The notes beneath the pieces were generated by a model. That model did no database searches and had not been told where the DNA came from. It saw only the letters and a list, made by a program, of their open reading frames with translations. The position numbers and the translations under genes were made by a program. Positions 8,574-16,130 of a DNA stretch of 16,130 nt are shown here, one piece after another; the stretch's first letter is position 1; every line of letters starts with the position of its first letter. Source of the stretch: Pleurocapsa sp. MO_226.B13. GTDB taxonomy: Bacteria > Cyanobacteriota > Cyanobacteriia > Cyanobacteriales > Xenococcaceae. The stretch lies in contig JASJEI010000256.1 of assembly GCA_030064795.1 (NCBI GenBank), positions 1 to 16,130 of the forward strand, in the 5' to 3' direction.

Positions 8574-8798
8574 ATGAGCGATATACAAGAACAAATACAA
8601 AAAGAAAGAGAAGCTGCAAGAACAGTTTGCAGTACTGAAGGAGCAACCTCGGCAGAGTGTGCCAATGCTTGGGATACAGTAGAAGAACTTTCCGCAGAAG
8701 CAGCACACCAAAAGCAAAAAGCTCCTCAAAAAACTTCTCTAGAGCAATATTGTGATGATAATCCTGATGCTTTAGAATGTCGAGTTTATGAAGACTAA
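8574..8798 (+). CDS. cp12: Calvin cycle protein CP12
   Basis: CP12 is a small, largely disordered redox switch. In the dark its disulfides form and it scaffolds glyceraldehyde-3-phosphate dehydrogenase and phosphoribulokinase into an inactive complex, slowing the Calvin cycle. The 74-residue product has both cysteine pairs, C19/C29 (VCSTEGATSAEC) and C60/C69 (YCDDNPDALEC). It has the conserved AWDTVEE (32-38), which is the AWD_VEE core, and the ECRVYED end (68-74) that inserts into the dehydrogenase active site. Length is typical of the stand-alone cyanobacterial form, with no CBS-domain fusion. The start has a good ribosome-binding site, AGAGGA, six bases before the ATG. A terminator follows. 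Confidence 0.96.
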   Translation: MSDIQEQIQKEREAARTVCSTEGATSAECANAWDTVEELSAEAAHQKQKAPQKTSLEQYCDDNPDALECRVYED

Positions 8799-8840
8799 AA
8801 CTATTTTGGGTAGATTTAAAGTCTCTAAATAGATCTTATT

Positions 8841-8874
8841 CCGCACCTGATTTTCTAGATAGGGTGCGGTTTTT
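8841..8874 (+). terminator. Terminator of the CP12 gene
   Basis: CCGCACC (8841-8847) pairs with GGTGCGG (8863-8869) around a 15-nt loop and is followed by TTTTT (8870-8874). It starts 42 bp after the CP12 stop. Confidence 0.85.
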
Positions 8875-9002
8875 GCATAATTACCAGAGTTAAACCATCC
8901 ACAGCCTAAGATTAACTTTTAATGATTTAGTTAGAAGACGAGAATTTTTATCCTTTTTGGTTAAAATTATGGAGACTCAGATAAGAAGCCGTTTATGCAA
9001 TT

Positions 9003-10634
9003 GTGTCGATGGATAACAATCTTGTAGGACAAACTATTCAGGGACGTTATTACGTCGTCAAACAACTAGGGCGGGGTGGTGTAGGAGTCACTTTTTTAGC
9101 TCAAGACCAACAGTGTTTTGATAGTCAATGCGTCGTCAAACAACTAAAGCCCAAATCTGCTAATGCTAAAACCTTAGAAATAGCCAGACGGTTATTCAAT
9201 CGAGAAGCAGAAATTATGAATCGTCTGGGACATTGCGATCGCATTCCTCGATTGTTGGCTTATTTTGAACACCAAAACGACTTTTTTTTAGTCCAAGAAT
9301 TAATTGAAGGACACGATCTCAGTCAAGAAATAATTGCGGGCGAATCTTGGTCGGAAGAGAAAACTATTGTCCTGCTCAAAGATATCCTCGAAGTATTGCT
9401 AATCGTACAGCAATACAGCGTTATTCATCGCGACCTCAAACCTTCCAATCTCATGCGTCGCGACAAAGATGACAAGATAGTCTTGATTGATTTTGGTTCG
9501 GTCAAACAAGTAAGCACCCAGATTATTGATGCAGCAGGGGAAGTCAAACAAACTGTAGCAGTTGGCACAAAATCTTATATGCCAATGGAACAAATGATGG
9601 GTCGTCCTGGATTTTATAGTGATATTTATGCGGTCGGTATTATTGCCATCCAAGCATTAACAGGAGTACAGCCCAAAAAATTTACCATCGATCGCCATGG
9701 CGAAATTATTTGGCGTACTTTGTTGGATAGTCAAGTTCACTATCAACCAAAATTTCTCAATATTTTGGATAAGATGGTGCGCTACCGCCATCAAGAAAGA
9801 TACAATTCCGCAGGAGCTGTTTTATCTGACTTAGAACAATTAGACGCGGAAGAAAATAATAATAAAGCAACAGTTTTAGTCTCTAATCCTAGCTCTCCAA
9901 CCGCTACCGCCAAGTCTTCTTTAACTCAAACTCAACCTAACACCGAAGTTGAGCGGGAAACCAAAATTATTCGCGGTCAATCGCAGCCACTCAATAGTCA
10001 ACAAAATTTAATTGTCGGTAATAATCACCTTAATAATACTTCCGAATCTGGAGCCTTATCCTCACCACCATCTCAATTCAAACTATTTGCTGGTGTTGCT
10101 ACGGCTGTTACTGTTCTGATTGGTAGTATAGGGGCATGGCTGTTGTTTGCTCAAAGGACATCTGAGCCAGAAATTCAATTATCCCTCTACGAAAACATCA
10201 ACCAGGGTTTTAAAGTAGATTATCCCCAGGTATGGTCAAAACAAAATCGAGATGATTTTTTTGCTACGGGGGTAGTGTTTTTCTCTCCCCTAGAAGATGA
10301 TTCCGATAAGTTTAAGGAGCGAGTCAGCGTCTTGGTAGAAAATTTATCTAGCGATATGTCTTTGGCTGAATATACCGACGAGTCGATCGCCGAAATTGAA
10401 AGATTATCAGACCCTAACGTCGGTCAAGCACGAGAAATTAATCTCGGTGCAGAGGAAGCAAGACAGGTAGTATATATTGGCCAAGAGAATGGCAAACCTG
10501 TAAAAAGGATGCAAACCTGGTCGGTCAAAAACGAGCGGGCTTATATAATTACTTATACCGCTCGACCCGATAGCTACGACCAGTATCTACCTACAATAGA
10601 AAAAATGATTGAATCTTTTGAAACTATCAATTAG
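9003..10634 (+). CDS. Membrane-anchored Ser/Thr protein kinase with PsbP-like C-terminal domain
   Basis: The product is 543 residues from the GTG at 9003; an ATG at 9009 would remove two residues and is equally likely. Residues 16-280 form a Hanks-type kinase: glycine loop LGRGGVGVT (22-30), Lys46 in VVKQ, alpha-C Glu68, catalytic loop HRDLKPSN (142-149), DFG (163-165), PME (194-196) as APE equivalent, and DIYAVG (207-212). All catalytic residues are present. A Ser/Thr/Asn-rich linker (285-358) leads to one transmembrane helix (about 361-383), which places the C-terminus outside the cytoplasm. Residues 395-543 (NQGFKVDYPQVWSK, SVLVENL, AYIITYTARP) resemble PsbP/Mog1-like domains and may be the sensor. 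The substrate is unknown. The gene converges with lysC, with only 11 bp between the two stops. Confidence 0.88.
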   Translation: MSMDNNLVGQTIQGRYYVVKQLGRGGVGVTFLAQDQQCFDSQCVVKQLKPKSANAKTLEIARRLFNREAEIMNRLGHCDRIPRLLAYFEHQNDFFLVQELIEGHDLSQEIIAGESWSEEKTIVLLKDILEVLLIVQQYSVIHRDLKPSNLMRRDKDDKIVLIDFGSVKQVSTQIIDAAGEVKQTVAVGTKSYMPMEQMMGRPGFYSDIYAVGIIAIQALTGVQPKKFTIDRHGEIIWRTLLDSQVHYQPKFLNILDKMVRYRHQERYNSAGAVLSDLEQLDAEENNNKATVLVSNPSSPTATAKSSLTQTQPNTEVERETKIIRGQSQPLNSQQNLIVGNNHLNNTSESGALSSPPSQFKLFAGVATAVTVLIGSIGAWLLFAQRTSEPEIQLSLYENINQGFKVDYPQVWSKQNRDDFFATGVVFFSPLEDDSDKFKERVSVLVENLSSDMSLAEYTDESIAEIERLSDPNVGQAREINLGAEEARQVVYIGQENGKPVKRMQTWSVKNERAYIITYTARPDSYDQYLPTIEKMIESFETIN

Positions 10635-10645
10635 TTCTTCGCTTT

Positions 10646-12457
10646 TTAGGCAGGAAGGTTGATTTCGTCTTTTCCTCCTAAACCGAAAGCTTCATGAACT
10701 GCTTGCAGAGCTTTAACCCCCTCTGTTTCGTCGATTACACAACTAATTTTTATTTCAGAAGTAGTAATCATTTGAATATTAATTTTTTCTTGAGCCAAGG
10801 CCGCAAAAAACTTAGCAGCTACTCCTGGATGAGAGATCATTCCCGCACCGACAACGCTTAATTTGGCGATCGCGGTATCTCCAGAAACATCTCCACAGCC
10901 AATTTGGTCTTTTAACTGGGTAATTACTTGACAGGCTAAGTCCGCATCATTCTGTGCCACGGTAAAGGCAATATCACGAGTCGGAAGATCGTTGATAATA
11001 TGACAACGTTGAGATTGAATAATCGCATCAACGCTGATATTTTTCTGGGCTAGTAAAGAGAAAATTTGAGCGGCCATCCCTGGTTTATCTGGTACATGAC
11101 GAATCGCAATTTGAGCCTGATTGTTGTCTAAAGCCACACCTCTAACTGGAGGGTGTTTTCCCTGATAGTTTCTCGCGGTAATTTCCTTTTGGGAACTTAA
11201 ATCCACATCAAATGCTAAAGACAACAGATGTAGGGCGCGATCGCAGTCTGACTCGTCGATGACACAACTGACTTTGACTTCTGAAGTAGAAATCATCTGG
11301 ATATTAATCTTGGCATCCGCCAAGACTTTGAACATTTTGGCAGCTATTCCAGGACGACCGATCATCCCCGCACCAGATATTGCTACTTTGGCAATTTGCC
11401 GATCTACCATTACTTCCGCTTCTTCTAGAGCATTTATATGACTGCGTAGAGAGGGAGCGATCGCTTCTGTTACTGCTTCGGCTTGTTTTAAAACTTTGTT
11501 AATAACTGTAAAAGCAATATCATTACTATTCCCTTCGTGAATTGATTGAATAATCAAATCGACATCGATGTTTTGGCGAGAAATCTCGCCAAATAGACTA
11601 GCAGCGATCCCAGGACAATCTGGCACGCGCAAGAGAGCGACTTTTGCCTGATCTCGATCTATTTCTACTCCGTCTACAGCTTTGGCAATTTCCATTCCCT
11701 GTAACGAACGAGGTTGGGGCAAACGAGAGACTACTTTAGTACCAGGCCGCTCGCTCCAGCTAGATAAGACTATCAAAGGCATCCCATAATTACGAGCAAT
11801 TTCTACCGCCCGGGGATGGAGTACTTTCGCGCCTAAACTCGCCAACTCTAACATCTCATCGGCAGTAATTTCTGACATCAGTTGAGCAGAAGGTACGAGA
11901 CGAGGATCGGTAGTCAGAATCCCAGGAACATCGGTATATATCTCACAGCGATCGGCTTTTAAAGAAGCTGCTAATGCCACGGCAGAAGTGTCCGAACCAC
12001 CTCTACCGAGAGTAGTAATTTCTAAATCGGGGGTACTGCTGACTCCTTGGAAGCCTGCCACTACGACCACTTCACCTTTATTAAGATGTCTTTCTAGACG
12101 ATCTGTGCAAACCTGCAAAATTCTGGCGCGACTATGCTCTGCTTCAGTGACAATCCCTACCTGTGCGCCCGTTAGGGAGATAGCTGGCTGTCCCAATTCT
12201 TGCAAAGCCATACTCAATAAAGCGATCGTCACCTGCTCTCCTGTGGATAACAACATATCCATCTCGCGACGACAAGGATTGCTGGACACCTCGTTTGCCA
12301 ACTTCACCAAAGTATCGGTAGTCTTGCCCATTGCCGAGACTACCACTACCAAACTATTTCCTTGCTGTACTGTTTTTCGGATTCTATTGGCAACAGCCTG
12401 GATCCGTTCTACCGAACCAACAGATGTACCGCCGTATTTCTGAACCACCAACGCCAT
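10646..12457 (-). CDS. lysC: Aspartate kinase with four ACT domains
   Basis: This enzyme phosphorylates aspartate at the entry to the lysine, threonine and methionine pathway. The N-terminal amino-acid-kinase domain (about 1-250) has KYGGTSVGS (7-15), LSTGEQVT and [18 protein letters not shown]. The C-terminal half holds four ACT modules in a duplicated pair arrangement, recognisable by alternating starts [53 protein letters not shown] and [19 protein letters not shown]. Four ACT domains in ~600 residues is the cyanobacterial form, which binds lysine and threonine as feedback inhibitors, whereas most bacteria have two. The start is ATG at 12457. Its promoter must lie in 12458-12554 or within the adjoining repeat copy. 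There is no terminator before the convergent kinase gene. Confidence 0.96.
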   Translation of the reverse strand: MALVVQKYGGTSVGSVERIQAVANRIRKTVQQGNSLVVVVSAMGKTTDTLVKLANEVSSNPCRREMDMLLSTGEQVTIALLSMALQELGQPAISLTGAQVGIVTEAEHSRARILQVCTDRLERHLNKGEVVVVAGFQGVSSTPDLEITTLGRGGSDTSAVALAASLKADRCEIYTDVPGILTTDPRLVPSAQLMSEITADEMLELASLGAKVLHPRAVEIARNYGMPLIVLSSWSERPGTKVVSRLPQPRSLQGMEIAKAVDGVEIDRDQAKVALLRVPDCPGIAASLFGEISRQNIDVDLIIQSIHEGNSNDIAFTVINKVLKQAEAVTEAIAPSLRSHINALEEAEVMVDRQIAKVAISGAGMIGRPGIAAKMFKVLADAKINIQMISTSEVKVSCVIDESDCDRALHLLSLAFDVDLSSQKEITARNYQGKHPPVRGVALDNNQAQIAIRHVPDKPGMAAQIFSLLAQKNISVDAIIQSQRCHIINDLPTRDIAFTVAQNDADLACQVITQLKDQIGCGDVSGDTAIAKLSVVGAGMISHPGVAAKFFAALAQEKINIQMITTSEIKISCVIDETEGVKALQAVHEAFGLGGKDEINLPA

Positions 12458-12554
12458 AATTTTTTCTTTTTACCCCAGAGGCATCGCTTATATTATCAGT
12501 TATCTGCTACAAGATTCTAGTGATTTGTTGAATTTTCGGCAATATACATTTGCA
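12458..12554. promoter_or_regulatory. lysC upstream spacer
   Basis: This 97-bp AT-rich spacer lies between the aspartate kinase start and the left inverted-repeat copy. It should contain at least the proximal lysC promoter. No clear boxes were identified. Confidence 0.35.
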
Positions 12555-12776
12555 AATTACGAAATCAACAATAGCAATGATTGACATTTAAGTTTATCAA
12601 AACTTTATAGCATACTTTACAGTTTTGATAATTTTAATTCTTCAATTTGCTCTACAATCAAACTAAAATCTAAATTAGATGGTCGCAGATTGCCAATTGA
12701 TTAGTACATCTGACTGATGCAGATGGAAAAAAGTTTCTTAAATAATATGGCTCGTTACAGTAATTCCAAGTACACA
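12555..12776 (+). repeat. Left copy of a 222-bp inverted repeat
   Basis: Positions 12555-12776 are the reverse complement of 15909-16130. Hand alignment gives 222 columns, no gaps and about eight mismatches, all in the inner (apcE-side) 90 bp; the outer ~130 bp are identical. It is AT-rich and non-coding, and it contains the dyad described at 12594-12631. Its inner end coincides with the point where apcE homology begins (about 12766-12778). It is too long and too AT-rich to be an ordinary IS terminal repeat, and no transposase lies between the copies. Confidence 0.9.
12594..12631. promoter_or_regulatory. 11-bp dyad inside the repeat, candidate operator or hairpin
   Basis: TTATCAAAACT (12594-12604) and AGTTTTGATAA (12621-12631) are perfect inverted arms separated by 16 bases, about 200 bp upstream of the apcE-like start. 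The same dyad is at 16054-16091 in the other copy. It could be a regulator binding site or, with AATTTT following, a weak terminator. Nothing in the sequence decides between these. Confidence 0.45.
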
Positions 12777-12834
12777 GAATGCAGATGCGATTATCGCTGC
12801 TGGTGGCGATCGCATTTTTTATGGTGGCAATGCG

Positions 12835-14934
12835 ATGAATTATCTGGAAAAGCCCAGAGAATTGGTGGATTTACCTGGTTATGGTAAACCTGTCACTATT
12901 ACCCAGGCTGCCGTTGCTAGAGCAAAGGTGAGCAAAAATAAGCAGAAAATTGTTAATCTGCAACCATCTCCTTCTTTGATTGGCGAACGCAGTTTTAATT
13001 TTGTCGAATTGCTGCTGGAAACTGTTCATAGATTGCAAGCAACGGGCAAAGAACCTTTGCCTGGAGGTTTTAAGCGGATTAATATTTCCCGTTATGGTAC
13101 TGCGAGAATGAAGCGATCGATGCGGGACTTGGATTGGTTTTTGCGTTACATTACCTATGCGATCGTAGCGGACAATCCCAGTATTTTGACGGTCAACGCC
13201 AGGGGTTTGCGGGGAGTGATTCCTGAAGATGTCACGGTGGCGACTGTCGTGGCATTAAAAGAGATGTGCTGGAAGACTTTAAGTTATTTTCCTGAAGACT
13301 TAGAAGCCCGCAACATTATTCAATATTATTTTGATGTTTTGATTAAAGCCTATGAAGTGGAAAAGCCCGCTGACAGACTACGGGAAGGAGTATCTAACCA
13401 GCAGCAGGGTTTAAAACTACCCCAAAGCTATTGGTTGGCAGCAGAGTCTCGACCAAAGATGGCGATGAAGCCCAATCTATCCCAAGCCGATAAACAGGCT
13501 GTAATTAGGGCAGCCTACCAACAGGTGTTTAGCTGCGATCTTAAACGTACCTATGGCATGGCTTTTTCAGAATTGGAATCTCAGGTAACAGGGGGCAAGA
13601 TCTCCATTAAAGAGTTTATCCGTAGTCTGGGCAAAACTCGTCTTTATCGTAGATTGTGTTACGAACCCTATCCGATTTCTAGAGTTATCGAACTGGCATT
13701 CGGTCACTTTTTGGGACGGGGTTTGAGTTCTATTGAAGAGTTTAGAGATTATTTTGAGATTATTTCTCGTGGTGGTTTACCAGCATTAATTAACGCTTTA
13801 GTAGACTCGGTAGAATATGGGGATTACTTTGGAGAAGAAACCGTCCCCTATCCCAGAGGTTTGGGGCAAGAAGCTCAGGAATGTCGCAACTGGGGAGCGC
13901 AGCTAAACCTGTTTAAATATAGTGCCTCTGTGCGTAAAGTACCGCAGTTTCTGACTTTGTTTGGCAACTATCAACAGTCTTTACCCAATCAACATCCCTA
14001 TGGAGTGGGTAACGATCCTCTAGAGACTCAGTTTGGCGCGATTTTCCCCGCAGAAAATCGCCACGGTTATGCTCGACCTACAGCTTTTGGTAAGGACGAT
14101 CGACGGTTACTGATTGATTCGGCTTTGGGCAAGCAAAATGTGAATAATACTCCCCCATCAGCCCAGAAAACCCTTAAACTCGATCGCCTTAATTCCAATG
14201 GCAAACAAAATATCAATCTCGCCTATCATTCTCCCGAAGCCATTATCAAGGGTGGTTATCGTCAGGTTTGGGGACAAGAACCCTATTCTGGTCAGAATTT
14301 AACTGTGGCGGAAACTAAACTCAAGGGTGGGGAGATTTCTGTCCGCGAGTTTGTCCGCCAGTTGGCTAAATCTTCCAAGTTTCGCAGTTTATATTGGGAT
14401 CGGCTCTATGTTACCAAGGCAATTGAATCTATTCACCGTCGTTTATTAGGTCGTCCTACCCAGGGACGCTCGGAAATGAATCGCTACTACGATCTCTGCT
14501 CTAAACAAGGCTTTTATGCTTTGATCGATCGAATCTTAGACAGCGATGAATACTTGGAAGCTTTTGGCGAAGATACAGTCCCTTACGAACGTTATCTTAC
14601 CAGCAAGGGATGGACAGAGCGCTCGCTCCGTCAACCGACAAATTGGACTGAGGCTCAACTTAATCGCACAATCACTGCGGGGGAAGTGGTGGCAGAAAAA
14701 ATTAGAGCAGATCGCGAAAGGCTGTCTCGTCTAAATTCAGATAATGGTCGCGTTACCGACAAAGTAAGTCCAACCAACCAAGAAACAACAGTCAAAGAAG
14801 CGATCGCTCCTGAAACCAACTCCAGTATTGCCCCCAATCCTAATTCAACTCCTTCATCACCCGAACTTCCCGTTACAGAAGCAACTCCCCAAGAAGATAA
14901 AAGCCATGAGTATAGTCAAACAACTGATTCTTAA
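12835..14934 (+). CDS. apcE2: ApcE2-like phycobilisome core-membrane linker of far-red type, 5'-truncated
   Basis: ApcE (L-CM) organises the allophycocyanin core and passes energy to the photosystems. This 699-residue paralogue opens inside the phycobiliprotein domain: LEKPRE (4-9), the PB-loop, FKRINISRYG (79-88) and DLDWFLRYITYAIVADNP (98-115). At the chromophore site it has VIPEDV (128-133) where ordinary ApcE has a cysteine, the signature of far-red ApcE2, which binds phycocyanobilin non-covalently. Two linker repeats follow (about 201-350 and 465-600), as in two-cylinder far-red cores, then a Ser/Pro-rich tail. Recognisable sequence continues upstream of the ATG in frame (NADAIIAAGGDRIFYGGNA, 12778-12834). 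There is no in-frame ATG, GTG or TTG back to the TAA at 12739, so roughly the first 77 residues are missing. It may be a pseudogene or make a shortened linker. Confidence 0.85.
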   Translation: MNYLEKPRELVDLPGYGKPVTITQAAVARAKVSKNKQKIVNLQPSPSLIGERSFNFVELLLETVHRLQATGKEPLPGGFKRINISRYGTARMKRSMRDLDWFLRYITYAIVADNPSILTVNARGLRGVIPEDVTVATVVALKEMCWKTLSYFPEDLEARNIIQYYFDVLIKAYEVEKPADRLREGVSNQQQGLKLPQSYWLAAESRPKMAMKPNLSQADKQAVIRAAYQQVFSCDLKRTYGMAFSELESQVTGGKISIKEFIRSLGKTRLYRRLCYEPYPISRVIELAFGHFLGRGLSSIEEFRDYFEIISRGGLPALINALVDSVEYGDYFGEETVPYPRGLGQEAQECRNWGAQLNLFKYSASVRKVPQFLTLFGNYQQSLPNQHPYGVGNDPLETQFGAIFPAENRHGYARPTAFGKDDRRLLIDSALGKQNVNNTPPSAQKTLKLDRLNSNGKQNINLAYHSPEAIIKGGYRQVWGQEPYSGQNLTVAETKLKGGEISVREFVRQLAKSSKFRSLYWDRLYVTKAIESIHRRLLGRPTQGRSEMNRYYDLCSKQGFYALIDRILDSDEYLEAFGEDTVPYERYLTSKGWTERSLRQPTNWTEAQLNRTITAGEVVAEKIRADRERLSRLNSDNGRVTDKVSPTNQETTVKEAIAPETNSSIAPNPNSTPSSPELPVTEATPQEDKSHEYSQTTDS

Positions 14935-15421
14935 TGCCGATGAAGAACTCCGTTACCCCAACCTCAGCGAAATTCATCAACTACAAAATTTTTGTCATAC
15001 AGGAGCAAATCGCATTCGCATTGCCAGAATTTTAGCCGATAACGAAACTAGACTAGTACAAAGAGGTTCTCGTAGATTCTGGAAAAAATGCCCCGTCACC
15101 CCTAGCAATAGCGGAAACATGAGAAAAACCAATTCTTGTCAGCGCGATCAAGGTTGGTATATCCGTCTGATTGCCTATTGCGTACTGGCTGGCAACAATC
15201 AGCCATTAGATGAGATCGGTATCGTTGGTATGAGGGAGATGTATCAGTCTCTTGGTATTCCTCTAGGCAACTGGGTAGAAGCCTTGCGCTGTCTCAAGGA
15301 AGAAGCGATCGCTCTCCTCAGCAATGAAGATGCAGCCGAAGTTATTCCCTATTTCGACCATCTGATTCAATCCCTTGCCAATCCAGGCCCTCCCTATCGA
15401 ATCAATGATGGTTCGGGGTGA
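14906..15421 (+). CDS. Allophycocyanin alpha-type subunit, ApcD-like (FaRLiP group candidate)
   Basis: This 171-residue phycobiliprotein is closest, from memory, to ApcD: MSIVKQLILNADEELRYPNL at the start against MSxVxQxIxNADDELRYP. The bilin attachment site is intact: Cys78-Gln-Arg80-Asp81 followed by WYIRLIAY. Also conserved are GANRIRIARILAD (33-45), GIVGMREMYQSLGIP (105-119) and PYFDHLIQSL (148-157). A 14-residue tail (ANPGPPYRINDGSG) extends past the usual ApcD end. An upstream in-frame ATG at 14828 adds 26 non-homologous residues inside apcE, so I chose ATG 14906. The gene overlaps the apcE-like gene by 29 bp, which implies translational coupling. Far-red clusters encode several ApcD-type subunits (ApcD2, D3, D5) beside apcE2; which one this is cannot be told by eye. 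Confidence 0.85.
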   Translation: MSIVKQLILNADEELRYPNLSEIHQLQNFCHTGANRIRIARILADNETRLVQRGSRRFWKKCPVTPSNSGNMRKTNSCQRDQGWYIRLIAYCVLAGNNQPLDEIGIVGMREMYQSLGIPLGNWVEALRCLKEEAIALLSNEDAAEVIPYFDHLIQSLANPGPPYRINDGSG

Positions 15422-15908
15422 ACGGTCATTAGTCATTAGTGATTGAACCTTGAGCATTGGTTGTTAATCTTTACTCTTCTTCGCTTTCATCTTTTATCTG
15501 CCCTCCCATTTTACTTGACTTTTCCAAACGTTGATGATGACCATACAACGCTGGTATCTATCCTCGTGAGAAATTCCTGCGTTGTATTTATCTAGATCGT
15601 ATTTAAAAAAATGTAGAAACCCAACATCTATAAGCTATGGAAGGGTTGCACGCGCTTAGTTTAACCCAACCCAAGAAGTCTCTTGTTAATGCATGAGAAT
15701 TGGTATAATATCTGCGCCTTCAGTATCCTTAGCCAGGGCGATCGCTTGCTTCCCTTAAAGATAAATCCCCCGCACTAAAGTCGCCATCGTTCTCGTCTTC
15801 AGCGAGCGAAACTATAAATTCTTGTCTCATTTTTCTCGTTTATATTTTTCTGAAGATGGTCGGTAAAGTTAGAGTTTTCTTAATTAGTTTTCGTGGCTTA
15901 ACTAGCTG
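15422..15908. other. Gene-free region downstream of the apcD-like gene
   Basis: About 490 bp contain no intact gene. A GTCATTAGTCATTAGT tandem word (15424-15440) is of a kind common between cyanobacterial genes. ATACAACGC (15543-15551) and GCGTTGTAT (15579-15587) are 9-bp inverted arms around 27 bases and could be a terminator for the phycobilisome pair, although no T-run follows. A possible minus-strand relic at 15686-15832 is listed separately. Confidence 0.45.
15686..15832 (-). pseudogene. Possible small-protein relic, unidentified
   Basis: From an ATG at 15830 the minus strand reads MRQEFIVSLAEDENDGDFSA and stops after 33 codons. Skipping a few bases near the HIP1 site (15738-15745), a second frame continues AIALAKDTEGADIIPILMH to a TAA at 15686. 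Together the two halves resemble a short antitoxin-like protein (HicB-type proteins begin similarly), broken by a frameshift. This is a weak reading, and no toxin partner is visible. Confidence 0.2.
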
Positions 15909-16130
15909 TGTGTACTTGAGACTACTTTAACGAGCCAAATTAGTTAAGAAACTTTTTTCCATCTGCATCAGTCAGATGTACTAATCACTTGGCAGTCTGC
16001 GACCATCTAATTTAGATTTTAGTTTGATTGTAGAGCAAATTGAAGAATTAAAATTATCAAAACTGTAAAGTATGCTATAAAGTTTTGATAAACTTAAATG
16101 TCAATCATTGCTATTGTTGATTTCGTAATT
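15909..16130 (-). repeat. Right copy of the 222-bp inverted repeat, reaching the window edge
   Basis: This is the reverse complement of 12555-12776, with about eight mismatches in the half nearest the phycobilisome genes and perfect identity in the outer part. Identity is still complete at the last base, so the repeat may continue beyond the window. Together the copies enclose 3.1 kb holding the apcE-like and apcD-like genes. The internal dyad is at 16054-16091. Confidence 0.9.

Noticed and set aside
8469..8729. 86-codon minus-strand frame over CP12
   Set aside because: It is antisense to CP12, cysteine- and phenylalanine-rich as expected for the shadow of a charged protein, and has no start signal.
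11988..12443. 151-codon plus-strand frame inside lysC
   Set aside because: It is antisense to the conserved kinase domain of lysC, with no recognisable domain.
12747..12875. ATG at 12747 (MARYSNSK...) as the true apcE-like start
   Set aside because: It is in a different frame from the apcE gene and ends at a TAA after about 42 codons; a frameshift would be needed and its residues do not match ApcE.
14828..14905. Upstream ATG extension of the ApcD-like protein
   Set aside because: The 26 added residues lie inside the apcE tail and lack similarity, whereas MSIVKQL at 14906 matches the family N-terminus.
12555..16130. Composite transposon with 222-bp terminal repeats
   Set aside because: No transposase, integrase or resolvase lies between the copies, and no target-site duplication can be seen because the right edge is the window end.

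Overview
The window looks like chromosomal DNA of a cyanobacterium. It carries two tocopherol biosynthesis genes of the oxygenic-phototroph type, a fluorescence recovery protein (FRP), a one-helix high-light-inducible protein (Hlip), CP12, a four-ACT-domain aspartate kinase of the cyanobacterial form, and two phycobilisome core genes. The HIP1 octamer GCGATCGC and its core CGATCG recur throughout. The genus cannot be fixed from sequence alone.

Layout. Positions 1-357 hold repeats and a terminator, followed at 358-552 by the 3' remnant of an RRXRR-domain (IscB/IsrB-related) protein gene. Tocopherol cyclase (545-1633, -) and homogentisate phytyltransferase (2714-3613, -) flank an oppositely oriented alpha/beta hydrolase (1848-2570, +). 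A 115-bp MITE-like repeat (2581-2695) separates the convergent gene ends. A 650-bp gap (3614-4263) holds coding debris and a candidate structured RNA of HEARO/omega-RNA type. Then come a minus-strand trio, in transcription order a polar amino acid ABC ATPase, RNase Z and a GNAT acetyltransferase. Next is a photoprotection stretch on the plus strand: FRP, Hlip (47 aa) and CP12, each with a candidate terminator. A membrane-anchored Ser/Thr kinase with a PsbP-like C-terminal domain faces aspartate kinase tail to tail.

The most unusual part is 12555-16130. Two 222-bp inverted repeats (about 96% identical by hand alignment) bracket an apcE paralogue and an apcD-like gene that overlap by 29 bp. The apcE paralogue has VIPEDV where ordinary ApcE has its chromophore cysteine, and only two linker repeats. 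Both are hallmarks of ApcE2 from far-red light photoacclimation (FaRLiP). It lacks the first ~77 residues of the phycobiliprotein domain: recognisable homology runs upstream of the first ATG and stops where the inverted repeat begins. This looks like a dislocated or decaying FaRLiP fragment, or a rearranged cassette.

Both window ends lie in repeat-like sequence (a palindrome at 2-22; the right repeat copy runs to the last base). The window may therefore be a whole contig that breaks at repeats, so the inverted repeat should be checked against reads before biology is built on it. No tRNA, rRNA, CRISPR array or intact transposase was seen.
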